Positions 55,722 to 64,000 of a DNA stretch of 64,000 nt are shown piece after piece; positions within the stretch are counted from its first letter, which is position 1, and each line of letters begins with the position of its first letter. The stretch comes from an uncultured Porphyromonadaceae bacterium. Lineage in GTDB: Bacteria > Bacteroidota > Bacteroidia > Bacteroidales > Muribaculaceae. The stretch covers positions 1-64,000 of the forward strand of contig CAMWTJ010000001.1 in the NCBI GenBank assembly GCA_947177185.1, given 5' to 3'. Both the position numbers and the translations under genes were made by a program. Below the pieces are notes generated by a model. It had not been told where the DNA came from, did no database searches, and was given only the letters and a program-made list of their open reading frames with translations.

Positions 55722-57002
55722 ATGGAAAAGGACAAACAGATTTTCGACATTATAGCGCGCGAGGACGCGCGCCAGCATATGGGCATGGAACTCATTGCTT
55801 CCGAAAACTTCGTGAGCCACCAGGTGCTTGAGGCCATGGGCTCGTGCCTTACCAACAAATATGCCGAAGGCTACCCCGGCAAGCGCTACTATGGCGGATG
55901 CCAGGTGGTGGACGAAGCAGAAACCATAGCCATAGAGCGTGTCAAGAAGCTCTTCGGCGCCGCGTGGGCCAATGTGCAGCCTCACTCGGGAGCCCAGGCC
56001 AATATGGCTGTGTTTATGGCCTGCCTGAAGCCCGGCGACAAATTCATGGGCCTTAACCTCTCGCAGGGCGGACACCTGAGCCACGGCAGCCCTGTGAACT
56101 TTTCGGGCCTGGTGTTTGATGCGGTGGAGTATAACGTCGACCCCGAAACCGGACTCGTGGACTACGACAAGATGGAGGAAACCGCACTGCGCGAGCGCCC
56201 GCGGCTGATCATAGGCGGCGCAAGCGCCTACAGCCGCGAGTGGGACTATGCCCGTATGCGCGCCATCGCCGACCGTGTGGGCGCGATATTCATGGTGGAT
56301 ATGGCGCATCCCGCCGGCCTGATAGCCGCCGGTCTGCTTGACAATCCGCTGAAATATGCCCACATAGTGACCTCCACCACCCACAAGACGCTGCGCGGCC
56401 CGCGCGGCGGCATCATACTGATGGGCGAAGACTTCGACAATCCGTGGGGCAAGACCACTCCCAAAGGCCAGCTGAAAACCATGTCGGCGCTCCTCGACTC
56501 GGCCGTTTTTCCCGGCACGCAGGGCGGTCCGCTGGAAAATGTGATAGCCGCCAAGGCTGTGGCTTTCGGCGAGGCGCTGCAGCCATCGTTCAAGACCTAT
56601 CAGCAGCAGGTGCTCGTGAACGCGCGCGCACTCGCAAAGGCTCTCAAAGACAAGGGCTACAAGATAGTGAGCGGCGGCACCGACAATCACTGCGTGCTGC
56701 TGGACCTCCGCGAGAATTTCCCCGAACTCACCGGCAAACAGGCCGAACGCGCGCTTGTGGAAGCCGACATCACGGCCAACAAGAATATGGTGCCTTACGA
56801 CACGCGTTCGCCGTTCCAGACGTCGGGCATACGCCTCGGCACCCCCGCCATCACCACCCGCGGCGCCGATGTGATCATGATGACCGTAGTGGCCGATTTC
56901 ATAGACGAGGTGCTGCGCAATGTCGACAATCATGAAGCCATAGCCTCGGTGCGCGAGCAGGTCAACGCCATGATGGCTCCGATGCCCATATTCGCCGACT
57001 GA
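55722..57002 (+). CDS. glyA: Serine hydroxymethyltransferase
   Basis: PLP enzyme of 426 residues that interconverts serine and glycine and feeds one-carbon folate. It has [21 protein letters not shown], the ribosyl-contact region [19 protein letters not shown], the PLP lysine segment [12 protein letters not shown], and the C-terminal SGIRLGTPA. It continues into ispD with a one-base TGATG overlap. Confidence 0.98.
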   Translation: MEKDKQIFDIIAREDARQHMGMELIASENFVSHQVLEAMGSCLTNKYAEGYPGKRYYGGCQVVDEAETIAIERVKKLFGAAWANVQPHSGAQANMAVFMACLKPGDKFMGLNLSQGGHLSHGSPVNFSGLVFDAVEYNVDPETGLVDYDKMEETALRERPRLIIGGASAYSREWDYARMRAIADRVGAIFMVDMAHPAGLIAAGLLDNPLKYAHIVTSTTHKTLRGPRGGIILMGEDFDNPWGKTTPKGQLKTMSALLDSAVFPGTQGGPLENVIAAKAVAFGEALQPSFKTYQQQVLVNARALAKALKDKGYKIVSGGTDNHCVLLDLRENFPELTGKQAERALVEADITANKNMVPYDTRSPFQTSGIRLGTPAITTRGADVIMMTVVADFIDEVLRNVDNHEAIASVREQVNAMMAPMPIFAD

Positions 57003-57685
57003 TGGAGCGTGGGCGCGTACATATCATAATCGTGGCCGGAGGCTCGGGGTCGCGTTTCGGGGCCGATGTTCCGAAGCAATACTGCCTGCTTGGCGGCCGG
57101 CCTGTGCTGATGCACACCATATGCCGCATGCGCTCCGCCCTTCCCGACGCGGAAATCACGCTGGTGGTGAGCGCGGGCATGGAAGCCTACTGGCGCGAGC
57201 TGTGCGCTCGGCACTCGTTTGAGTCGCCGCGTGTGGTGCACGGCGGCGCCACGCGCTCCGAGTCGGTGCGCAACGCCATGCGCTCGCTGCCTGCTGGCAC
57301 CGACATAGTGCTCGTGCACGACGGCGCGCGCCCGCTGACCGGCCGCGCCGTGGTGGAAGCCGCGGTGGAAGCCGTGTGCCGCGGTGCCGACGGCGCCATA
57401 CCGGCGGTGGCCGTGACCGACTCGCTGCGTATGGTGCATGCCGACGGAACGAACACGGCCGCCGACCGCAGCGCGTATCGCGCCGTGCAGACGCCGCAGG
57501 CTTTCGACGCGCAAAAACTGGCGGCGGCCTATGCCTCCACCGCAGAGAGCTTCAGCGACGACGCTTCGCTGATGGAGCACTGCGGCCACACTGATATAGT
57601 GCTCACGCAAGGCGCGCCGTCAAACATAAAAATAACGAACCCGATGGACCTGTCCATCGCCGAACTGTTGCTGACGCGGGAATGA
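57002..57685 (+). CDS. ispD: 2-C-methyl-D-erythritol 4-phosphate cytidylyltransferase
   Basis: Third step of the non-mevalonate isoprenoid pathway, attaching CMP to methylerythritol phosphate, 227 residues. It has the CTP-binding motif VAGGSGSRFGADVPKQY, the loop VHGGATRSESVRNAM, VLVHDGARPL, and VQTPQAFDAQKL. Start and glyA stop share the TGATG sequence; its own stop overlaps recG by four bases. glyA-ispD-recG is a tight transcriptional unit. Confidence 0.96.
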   Translation: MERGRVHIIIVAGGSGSRFGADVPKQYCLLGGRPVLMHTICRMRSALPDAEITLVVSAGMEAYWRELCARHSFESPRVVHGGATRSESVRNAMRSLPAGTDIVLVHDGARPLTGRAVVEAAVEAVCRGADGAIPAVAVTDSLRMVHADGTNTAADRSAYRAVQTPQAFDAQKLAAAYASTAESFSDDASLMEHCGHTDIVLTQGAPSNIKITNPMDLSIAELLLTRE

Positions 57686-59772
57686 ACCGTTTGCGTTCGC
57701 TCGACATAACTTATGTGAAGGGAATAGGGCCGAAGCGGGCCGAGTTGCTCAAGACGCAGCTCGTCATAGCTTCGGCCTGTGACCTGCTGCGCTACTATCC
57801 CACCCACTATATAGACCGCTCGAAGGTGTACCGCATAGACAGTTTCGAGGGCGATATGCCCACGCTGCAGGTGCGGGGGCGCTTTGTCAGCTTCAACACC
57901 GTGGGCGAGGGTGCCAAGATGCGGCTTATAGGACTGTTTACCGACGGCACAAGGGCCATCGATGTGGTGTGGTTCAAGGGCATAGCCTCAATCAAGCGCA
58001 ATCTTCAGACCGAAACGGAGTATGTGCTGTTCGGAAAGCCCACACTGTTCAACGGGCGCTGGCAGATGACGCATCCCGAGGTGGAAAACCCCGGCTCGGC
58101 ACTTGCTACAAGCGGCGTGCGCGGTGTGTATCCGCTGACCGAAACACTGCGCACACGCGGCATAGGCTCGCGCAAGCTGCAGCTGTGGATACAGGGTGTG
58201 CTTGACTCGTGCAATCGCATAGAGGACCCGCTGCCGCAGTCGGTGTGCCGCAGCGCAGGGCTGATGGACATAGACAGGGCGCTGCGCGTGATACATGCGC
58301 CGTCCGACCCCAAAGAGCTGGAACAGGCGCGCTTGCGGCTGAAATTTGAAGAGCTGTTTTACATACAGGTGGACATGCTGCGCCGCAACAACCGCCGCAA
58401 GAGCGAAAGCGTGGGGCATGTGCTGCCGCGCATAGGAGATGCCTTCAACACGTTTTATGCGAAGTGTCTGCCGTTTGAGCTGACAGGTGCGCAGAAGCGT
58501 GTGGTGCGCGAAATCCGTGCCGATGTGCTGACCGGGCGGCAGATGAACCGCCTGGTGCAGGGCGATGTGGGCAGCGGAAAGACGCTGGTGGCCGTGATGG
58601 CTATGCTGATGGCCGTGGACAACGGCATGCAGGCATGCCTGATGGCGCCCACCGAGATACTGGCCACGCAGCATTACGAAAGCATATCGGAACTGCTGGC
58701 GCCTACGGGTGTGTGCGTGCGGCTGCTGAAAGGTTCCACGCGCGCGAATGAGCGCCGCGCCATACACGAAGGGCTGCGCGCCGGCACGCTCGATATACTG
58801 ATAGGGACGCACGCCATAATAGAAGAAGACGTGCAGTTCAGAAACCTCGGCATGGCCGTGATAGACGAGCAGCATCGCTTCGGCGTGGCTCAGCGTGCGC
58901 GTCTTTGGGAGAAAAACGAGGTGCGCCCGCATGTGCTGGTGATGACCGCCACGCCTATTCCGCGCACACTGGCCATGACGGTGTATGGCGATCTGGACGT
59001 GAGTGTGATAGACGAGCTGCCACCCGGGCGCAAGCCTATAGCCACGGTGCTGCGCTACGAAACGCAGCGCCTGCAGGTGTACAAGGCCACGTACGCGCAG
59101 TTGCGCGAGGGGCGTCAGGTGTATATAGTGTATCCTCTGATCGACGAAAATGAAAAGCTGGACCTGCGCAGCCTCACCGAAGGCTACGACATAGTGCGCG
59201 AAACCTTCCCCGACTATAAGGTGGCTTTTGTGCACGGCCGCATGAAGGCCGAGGAAAAGGACTGGCAGATGCAGCAGTTTGCTTCGGGCGAAGCCCGCAT
59301 ACTGGTGGCCACCACCGTGATAGAGGTGGGTGTGAATGTGCCCAACGCCTCGGTGATGATAATAGAGAACGCCGAGCGCTTCGGGCTCTCGCAGCTGCAT
59401 CAGCTGCGCGGCAGAGTGGGGCGCGGCGCCGACCAGAGCTACTGCATACTGATGAGCCGGCCCAACATTTCGGCCGACACGCGCAGGCGCCTCGAGCTGA
59501 TGACGCAGACGACGGACGGCTTTGTGATAGCGGAGGCCGATATGAACATGCGCGGCCCCGGCGACATAGAGGGCACCATGCAGAGCGGCATGGCGTTTGA
59601 CCTCCGTATGGCCAACCTGGCTACGGACGGCATGGTGATACAGATGGCACGCGACGCCGCCGAGCGCCTGCTGGCCGGCGACCCCGAGCTGTCGCAGGCA
59701 GCCAATGCGCCGCTGCGCCGCGAGCTCGAGGCCATGGTGCGGCGCACGGCCGACTGGAGCCGCATCTCGTAG
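57682..59772 (+). CDS. recG: ATP-dependent DNA helicase RecG
   Basis: Branched-DNA helicase of 696 residues that regresses stalled forks and processes Holliday junctions. The N-terminal wedge domain (about 1-240) includes an OB-fold. Helicase motifs are QGDVGSGKTLVA, PTEILATQHYE, VIDEQHRFGVAQR, TATPIPRT, and the C-terminal VATTVIEVGVNVPNASVMIIENAERFGLSQLHQLRGRVGRG. Start overlaps ispD by four bases (ATGA). It is convergent with the HD-domain gene. Confidence 0.97.
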   Translation: MNRLRSLDITYVKGIGPKRAELLKTQLVIASACDLLRYYPTHYIDRSKVYRIDSFEGDMPTLQVRGRFVSFNTVGEGAKMRLIGLFTDGTRAIDVVWFKGIASIKRNLQTETEYVLFGKPTLFNGRWQMTHPEVENPGSALATSGVRGVYPLTETLRTRGIGSRKLQLWIQGVLDSCNRIEDPLPQSVCRSAGLMDIDRALRVIHAPSDPKELEQARLRLKFEELFYIQVDMLRRNNRRKSESVGHVLPRIGDAFNTFYAKCLPFELTGAQKRVVREIRADVLTGRQMNRLVQGDVGSGKTLVAVMAMLMAVDNGMQACLMAPTEILATQHYESISELLAPTGVCVRLLKGSTRANERRAIHEGLRAGTLDILIGTHAIIEEDVQFRNLGMAVIDEQHRFGVAQRARLWEKNEVRPHVLVMTATPIPRTLAMTVYGDLDVSVIDELPPGRKPIATVLRYETQRLQVYKATYAQLREGRQVYIVYPLIDENEKLDLRSLTEGYDIVRETFPDYKVAFVHGRMKAEEKDWQMQQFASGEARILVATTVIEVGVNVPNASVMIIENAERFGLSQLHQLRGRVGRGADQSYCILMSRPNISADTRRRLELMTQTTDGFVIAEADMNMRGPGDIEGTMQSGMAFDLRMANLATDGMVIQMARDAAERLLAGDPELSQAANAPLRRELEAMVRRTADWSRIS

Positions 59773-59781
59773 GCCGGGGTC

Positions 59782-60414
59782 TTATATTTCGTCGAGTTCG
59801 GCTGCGGTGCGCTCGAGCAGACTCGCCGCGAGGGTGTCGGCGCTGTGTATGATGGACACGAGCGGATACATCTTGCGCGCGGTGTCGTAGCTGCGTGTTT
59901 CTTCCAGGCTGTTCATGTTGATGCCCCAGCCGCCCATGTGCCAGCGAATGGCCAGCATCTCGTCGTCGTTGAGCGCAAGGCCGGCGCAGAGCAGCCATAT
60001 CACGCTTTTCTCGCCGTGTCCCATGGGGAAATTGCGATAGCTCACCTTGTAGCCCTCGCTGTCCACCCAGTTGCCCAGCTGGTCGCGGCGTTTCTTGACG
60101 GTGCGCTTGTAGATATCGGCCTTGCACACATCGTGCAGCAGCGCGGCTATGGCTATGCTGTCGGGTTTCACCTCGCTTTCGAGTGAGGGCTCGAGCGCTT
60201 TCATGCTGTCGAAGAGCGCCATGGCGGCATGGTAGGTGTTGAGTGAGTGGCGCACGAGGCCTCCGACAGTGTTGAGATGGTGGCCGGCAGAAGCCGGGGC
60301 TTCGAAAAAGCCGAGTTGCGCAAGGTCGTCGATCACATAGTCTATGCCTTCGCGCCCGGTGGCCTTGAGCAGGCTGATGAATTCTTCTTTGTCGGATTTT
60401 ATGTCGATACTCAT
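59782..60414 (-). CDS. HD-domain phosphohydrolase-like protein
   Basis: Cytosolic protein of 210 residues from the ATG at 60414. It carries the HD-superfamily metal pattern: the first histidine in GGLVRHSLNTYHAA, the HD pair in IAALLHDVCKAD, and later His residues in GHGEKSVI and IRWHMGGWG. Enzymes of this class often cut nucleotides or phosphoesters, but the substrate is unknown. It has its own -7 box 30 bases upstream and converges with recG. Confidence 0.87.
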   Translation of the reverse strand: MSIDIKSDKEEFISLLKATGREGIDYVIDDLAQLGFFEAPASAGHHLNTVGGLVRHSLNTYHAAMALFDSMKALEPSLESEVKPDSIAIAALLHDVCKADIYKRTVKKRRDQLGNWVDSEGYKVSYRNFPMGHGEKSVIWLLCAGLALNDDEMLAIRWHMGGWGINMNSLEETRSYDTARKMYPLVSIIHSADTLAASLLERTAAELDEI

Positions 60415-60444
60415 ATTTGGTGTTTTTTTTGACGTTATGTTAGG

Positions 60445-60452
60445 CAAAATTA
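60445..60452 (-). promoter_or_regulatory. -7 promoter box for the HD-domain gene
   Basis: The minus strand reads TAATTTTG, matching TAnnTTTG, 30 bases upstream of the chosen ATG. Confidence 0.65.
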
Positions 60453-60474
60453 CGCATTAAATCCGTATTAAGAA

Positions 60475-60505
60475 TTGTCACGACCACAAAAAAGCAGTAA
60501 ATTTG
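60475..60505 (+). promoter_or_regulatory. Promoter (-33/-7) for the GH51 gene
   Basis: TTG (60475-60477) and TAAATTTG (60498-60505) are 20 bases apart. The -7 box is 36 bases before the ATG. Confidence 0.75.
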
Positions 60506-60531
60506 TAATCATATTAAATAATCATATTAAA
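60506..60531 (+). repeat. 13-base tandem repeat in the GH51 leader
   Basis: The 13-base unit TAATCATATTAAA occurs twice without gap or mismatch directly after the -7 box, covering most of the predicted 5' untranslated region. Confidence 0.85.
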
Positions 60532-60541
60532 TATAGCAGTA

Positions 60542-62080
60542 ATGAACAAATGCCTTAAATCTTTGGCGGCGATGGCTTTCACAGCCGTGGCCGCGTCGGC
60601 GGCTCCGGCAGAAAGCGCCGTGAAACTCGAGCCCGCAGCCGACGCTCCCGTGATCAGTAAGGAAATCTACGGCCAGTTTGCCGAGCATCTGGGCCGGTGC
60701 ATATATGGCGGCCTGTGGGTAGGCCCCGAAAGCGGTATTGCCAACACGCAGGGCTACCGCACGGATGTGCTCGAGGCGCTCCGTGAGCTGCATATCCCCG
60801 TGCTGCGCTGGCCCGGCGGCTGTTTTGCCGATGAATATCACTGGATGGACGGCATCGGTCCGCGTGAGAAGCGCCCGATGATGGTCAACAGCAACTGGGG
60901 TGGCACCGTGGAAGACAACTCCTTCGGTACCAACGAATTCTTCAACCTCTGCGAACTGCTCGGCTGCGAGCCCTACCTCAGCGGCAATGTGGGAAGCGGC
61001 ACGGTGGAAGAACTGGCCAAATGGGTGGAGTACATCACGGCAGAAAACGGCCCGATGGCCGACCTGCGCCGCAGCAACGGACGTGAGAAGCCCTGGAAAC
61101 TGAAATATCTCGGCGTAGGCAATGAAAGCTGGGGCTGCGGCGGCAATTTCACCGCCGAGTTCTATGCCAATGTGTACCGCCGCTATCAGACCTACTGCCG
61201 CGAGTTCGACGGCAACAAGCTCTACAAGATAGCATCCGGCGCCAACGCCGGCGACCTGCACTGGACAGACGTGCTGATGCGCGATGCCATGCACCACTTT
61301 GCCGGTCTGTCGCTGCACTACTACAGCGTGGACGACTGGAGCAGCAAGGGGTCGGCCACGGTGTTCGACACGTCGGACTACTACCGCACGCTGGGCCTGT
61401 GCCTTGAAATGAACAAGCTGGTGACCGACCACAGCGCCATAATGGACCGCTACGACCCCGAACGCCGCGTGGGCCTCATGGTGGACGAGTGGGGCACATG
61501 GTGGGAGGTGGAGCCCGGAACCAATCCCGGCCATCTGTTCCAGCAGAACACCATGCGCGACGCCATGGTGGCCGCGCTCACACTCAATATTTTCCACCGT
61601 CATGCCGCACGCGTGCGTATGGCCAACATAGCGCAGATAGCCAATGTGCTGCAGGCCATGGTGCTCACCGACGGCCCTGAGATGGTGCTGACGCCCACGT
61701 ATTATGTGTTCCGCATGTACGTGCCGCATCAGGACGGCCGCCTTGTGCCGCTGTCGGTGACCACCGAAACGCAGTCGGTGGCCGGACGTCCCGATGTGCC
61801 GCAGATTGATGCCACATGCTCGGTGAAGGACGGTGTGTACACGCTGTCGCTCACCAACACGTCGCTCACGGACGCTTCGAGCGTGAGCGTGGACCTTGCC
61901 GGAATAAAGGCCAAAGTGGCCGGCGGCGAGATTCTGACGGCAAAATCGGTGAACGACTACAATGATTTCGGTCAGGCCGAGAAAGTGGCTCCCCGCAAGT
62001 TCGACGGCGCCAAGATATCGAAGGGTCGGCTGGTGGTTGACATGCCGGCCATGTCGATTGTGACCCTCGAGCTTAAATAA
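60542..62080 (+). CDS. GH51 alpha-L-arabinofuranosidase
   Basis: Exported glycosidase of 512 residues releasing arabinose from arabinan or arabinoxylan. A signal peptide (about 1-21) leads into the GH51 barrel: [33 protein letters not shown], the acid/base Glu195 in [12 protein letters not shown], and the nucleophile Glu316 in [10 protein letters not shown]. The C-terminal beta domain (about 390-512) ends [15 protein letters not shown]. It stands alone without SusCD genes, with its own promoter and terminator. Likely substrate is plant arabinose-containing polysaccharide. Confidence 0.95.
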   Translation: MNKCLKSLAAMAFTAVAASAAPAESAVKLEPAADAPVISKEIYGQFAEHLGRCIYGGLWVGPESGIANTQGYRTDVLEALRELHIPVLRWPGGCFADEYHWMDGIGPREKRPMMVNSNWGGTVEDNSFGTNEFFNLCELLGCEPYLSGNVGSGTVEELAKWVEYITAENGPMADLRRSNGREKPWKLKYLGVGNESWGCGGNFTAEFYANVYRRYQTYCREFDGNKLYKIASGANAGDLHWTDVLMRDAMHHFAGLSLHYYSVDDWSSKGSATVFDTSDYYRTLGLCLEMNKLVTDHSAIMDRYDPERRVGLMVDEWGTWWEVEPGTNPGHLFQQNTMRDAMVAALTLNIFHRHAARVRMANIAQIANVLQAMVLTDGPEMVLTPTYYVFRMYVPHQDGRLVPLSVTTETQSVAGRPDVPQIDATCSVKDGVYTLSLTNTSLTDASSVSVDLAGIKAKVAGGEILTAKSVNDYNDFGQAEKVAPRKFDGAKISKGRLVVDMPAMSIVTLELK

Positions 62081-62101
62081 GCGCGCTGCGCGCAAAAGCC
62101 G

Positions 62102-62131
62102 GGCGGGCGAGGCTGTGGAGTCTCGCCCGCC
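62102..62131. terminator. Terminator between GH51 and the ABC importer
   Basis: A perfect 10-base GC-rich stem (62102-62111 with 62122-62131) with a 10-base loop lies between convergent genes. The plus strand then has a loose T-rich stretch. Confidence 0.7.
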
Positions 62132-62153
62132 TGTGTGTTTCAGAAGGTGCGGG

Positions 62154-62921
62154 TCAGCGGCCGGGGCGGTAGTCGAGAGTGGCGCTGTCGAAGCGCACGG
62201 CCGATGTGCGGAACACGCGGTCCATGACTCCTGTGGCGATGACTTCGTCGCGCGTGCCGCACACGAGTGTGCCGGTCGCGCTGTCCATCACCCAGAGGTC
62301 GTCGGCCACATCGAGCGCGGGCGCGATGTCGTGGGTTGACAGCAATATGCTCTTGCCATGCTCGCGGCAGAGCTTCCGCAGGAGCTGCATTATCTCGATG
62401 CGGCTGGCGGCGTCGAGGAAGCTCGTGGGTTCGTCGAGCAGCATTATCGGCGTGGCCTGCGCCACGGCGCGTGCTATCATGGTTTTCTGGCGTTCGCCGT
62501 CGCTGAGGGTGGCGGTTTTGCGGCGGCGCAGCGAGTCGATGCCTACGGCGCGTATGGCCGCGTCGATTTCGGCATGGTCGGATGCCGAAAGGCGTCCGAA
62601 CACGCCTGTGTGGGGATGGCGTCCGAGTGCCACGACCTCTTCGGCCGTGAGGTCGTCGGCGCTGCCGGGGTCGGTGTACACCAGGCTCATGCATTGCGCG
62701 AGGCGCCGGCGCGACAGGCTGCGTATATCCTCGCCGCCGATGCACACCGTGCCGCCTATCGGTGGCTGGGCTCCGGCGAGCGTGCGCAGGAGGGTGGATT
62801 TGCCGGTGCCGTTGGCGCCTATGAGCACAGTGGTGGTCAGCGGCCGGAGCGTAAGGTCCGACGGCCCGGTCACTGCGTGTCTGCCGTATCCGGCTATGAG
62901 CTTGCTGGCTGAGAGCGTCAT
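62154..62921 (-). CDS. ABC transporter ATPase, iron/cobalamin importer type
   Basis: ATPase of a type II importer (FecE/BtuD/FhuC family), 255 residues. Walker A is GANGTGKST, the signature LSDGERQKTMIARAV, Walker B IMLLDEPTSFLD, and the switch His in STHDIAPAL. It pairs with the FecCD-type permease, whose gene overlaps its start by four bases. The transported compound is an iron complex, haem or cobalamin; the sequence does not decide which. The signature is LSDGE rather than LSGGQ. Confidence 0.93.
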   Translation of the reverse strand: MTLSASKLIAGYGRHAVTGPSDLTLRPLTTTVLIGANGTGKSTLLRTLAGAQPPIGGTVCIGGEDIRSLSRRRLAQCMSLVYTDPGSADDLTAEEVVALGRHPHTGVFGRLSASDHAEIDAAIRAVGIDSLRRRKTATLSDGERQKTMIARAVAQATPIMLLDEPTSFLDAASRIEIMQLLRKLCREHGKSILLSTHDIAPALDVADDLWVMDSATGTLVCGTRDEVIATGVMDRVFRTSAVRFDSATLDYRPGR

Positions 62922-63916
62922 TGTTGTCGGCGTCCGTTGAAGATTATGTATAAGATTACCGGCACTCCGAGTATGGGGGTAATGGCGTTGACGGGCAGTA
63001 TGCCCCATCGCGCCGGCAACACGCTGAGCAGTGCCGTGAGCAGCCCTGTGGCCGCCCCTATAAGGGCTGTGGCCGGTATGAGCCATCTGTGGGCCGATGT
63101 GCCGAGGCTCAGGCGCGCCATGTGCGGCACGGCAAGGCCTATGAACGAAATGGGGCCGCACCACGCGGTGACAACGGCTGTGAGAGCGCCGCTCACCAGC
63201 ATGATGCCGGCGCGCACGGCTTTGAGGTTAACACCCATATTGGCCGCATAGCGCTCGCCGAGCAGCAGGGCGTCGAGGGGTTTTACAAAGAGTACGGCCG
63301 AGAAAGAGAACGCCGACGTGAGCGCGGCGAACCAGGGCAGGCCCGAAGCGGTGACGCCGGAGAAATTGCCAAGACCCCAGACCATGAATGTGTGCACGCT
63401 TTTTTCGGGAGCGAAGAAATTGAGCAGCGATATGGCCGATGATGTCAGATAGCCTGTGAGCACGCCCACTATGAGCAGCATGGCCGCCGAGCGCACACGC
63501 GTGCCGATGGCGAGCAGCAGCAGCATTATGGCCAGCGCTCCGGCGAGCGCTCCCGTGAGAGTGCCGGCGCCGATGGCGGCGCCTCCGCCTATGCCAGCGA
63601 GCACCACGAGCGCCACTCCGAGCGACGCGCCGGAGGAGATGCCCATAATGGACGGCCCGGCGAGCGGATTGCGGAACAGTGTCTGCATGAGCAGGCCTGC
63701 CACGGCGAGCGCCATGCAGCCTGTGGCTGCGGTCACAGCCATGGGCAGGCGTATGTCGCGCACTATCACGGACCACACCTCGCGACCTGTAGGCCGCCCG
63801 CATATGGCGCGCCACACGTCGGCCGCAGGTATGTCGACCGAACCTGCGGCAAGGCAGGCCGGAAACATCAGGGCTATAGCCGCAAGCGCAAGGATAATGG
63901 TGGCGGGGCGGCGCAT
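62918..63916 (-). CDS. FecCD/BtuC-type ABC transporter permease
   Basis: Inner-membrane permease of 332 residues with about ten helices. Family features are the GCMALAVAGLLMQTLFRNPLAGPSIMGISSGASLG segment (coupling region), GLGNFSGVTASGLPWF, and AWCGPISFIGLAVPHMARLSLG near the C-terminus. The first 23 residues form a signal-like helix. It is in one operon with the ATPase downstream and a substrate-binding protein upstream (4 bases between stop and ATG). Confidence 0.94.
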   Translation of the reverse strand: MRRPATIILALAAIALMFPACLAAGSVDIPAADVWRAICGRPTGREVWSVIVRDIRLPMAVTAATGCMALAVAGLLMQTLFRNPLAGPSIMGISSGASLGVALVVLAGIGGGAAIGAGTLTGALAGALAIMLLLLAIGTRVRSAAMLLIVGVLTGYLTSSAISLLNFFAPEKSVHTFMVWGLGNFSGVTASGLPWFAALTSAFSFSAVLFVKPLDALLLGERYAANMGVNLKAVRAGIMLVSGALTAVVTAWCGPISFIGLAVPHMARLSLGTSAHRWLIPATALIGAATGLLTALLSVLPARWGILPVNAITPILGVPVILYIIFNGRRQQ

Positions 63917-63920
63917 GGCA

Positions 63921-64000
63921 TCAGAGTCTTTCGAAATAAATCAGAGCCGAATCCGGCGCGGTGGCACCCGGGTGCAGTATCTCCACGTAGTCGTGCAGCA
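63921..64000 (-). CDS. ABC substrate-binding protein, C-terminal end (partial)
   Basis: The last 25 codons and stop of a gene cut by the window edge. The end reads DYVEILHP, then SALIYFERL before TGA, the pattern of FecB/BtuF-type periplasmic binding proteins that deliver iron complexes or cobalamin. It lies immediately upstream of the matching permease, which supports the call. The rest of the gene is outside the window. Confidence 0.6.
   Translation of the reverse strand, partial: LHDYVEILHPGATAPDSALIYFERL

Noticed and set aside
60506-60531. CRISPR-like repeat in the GH51 leader
   Set aside because: Only two adjacent copies of 13 bases with no spacer, and no cas genes; it is a simple tandem duplication.

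Overview
The window is chromosomal DNA from a GC-rich member of the Bacteroidales, most like Muribaculaceae. The evidence is the repeated Bacteroidota -7 box TAnnTTTG, often with a -33 TTG/TTTG about 17-20 bases upstream. It also carries a type IX secretion C-terminal domain, a DUF4290 protein, a GTPase-dead type EF-G2, an HU/SPOR fusion and a MurF paralogue with a membrane N-terminus. The genus is an inference. Genes are dense and largely in operons. Most sampled lines are around 60-70% GC. A stretch at about 28.5-31.8 kb is clearly more AT-rich (single 60-base lines counted by eye gave 33-52% GC).

Layout. 0.1-1.2 kb: adk and hpt (minus). 1.4-8.4 kb: a PepSY-like lipoprotein, a LytS/LytR-type two-component system, and a TolC-MacA-MacB type tripartite exporter with separate ATPase and permease. 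8.4-21.2 kb (minus): a UmuD-like SOS protease with no umuC beside it, a family 2 glycosyltransferase, archaeal/eukaryote-type proS, then an operon of SLT transglycosylase, uvrA, DUF4290, rimM, a small acidic protein and an OmpA-like protein, preceded by a T9SS-sorted protein and by folC with a two-part chromate transporter. 21.5-28 kb: a small Cys-rich ORF, the thrS-infC-rpmI-rplT operon, a GH3 beta-glucosidase and a YjbR protein.

28.5-31.8 kb is the AT-rich accessory stretch. It holds a TonB-receptor-like outer-membrane barrel, a tightly overlapping three-ORF cassette (52-residue protein, GNAT acetyltransferase, 45-residue protein) and a 56-residue two-helix membrane protein. 32.0-40.8 kb: alpha/beta hydrolase, membrane MurF paralogue, ddl, an HU-TM-SPOR protein, nitroreductase, a Rossmann/DUF2520 protein, kdsC, maf, and an ECF sigma factor flanked by two small membrane proteins. 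40.7-48.9 kb: lon (minus), EF-G2, a TM2 protein, a PBP4-type carboxypeptidase, a small acidic-linker protein and rsmI.

49.0-59.8 kb: a coiled-coil lipoprotein, glnS, a TPR protein, mltG, a second TPR protein (minus), flavin reductase, glyA, ispD and recG. 59.8-64.0 kb: an HD-domain protein, a GH51 arabinofuranosidase, and an iron/cobalamin-type ABC importer running off the right edge.

Themes: cell-wall enzymes are spread over several units (two lytic transglycosylases, MurF-like, Ddl, PBP4, SPOR). Translation and RNA genes are abundant. GH3 and GH51 enzymes indicate plant polysaccharide use. Several promoters sit so close to start codons that leaderless mRNAs are likely. No CRISPR array, rRNA, tRNA, prophage or insertion sequence was recognised.
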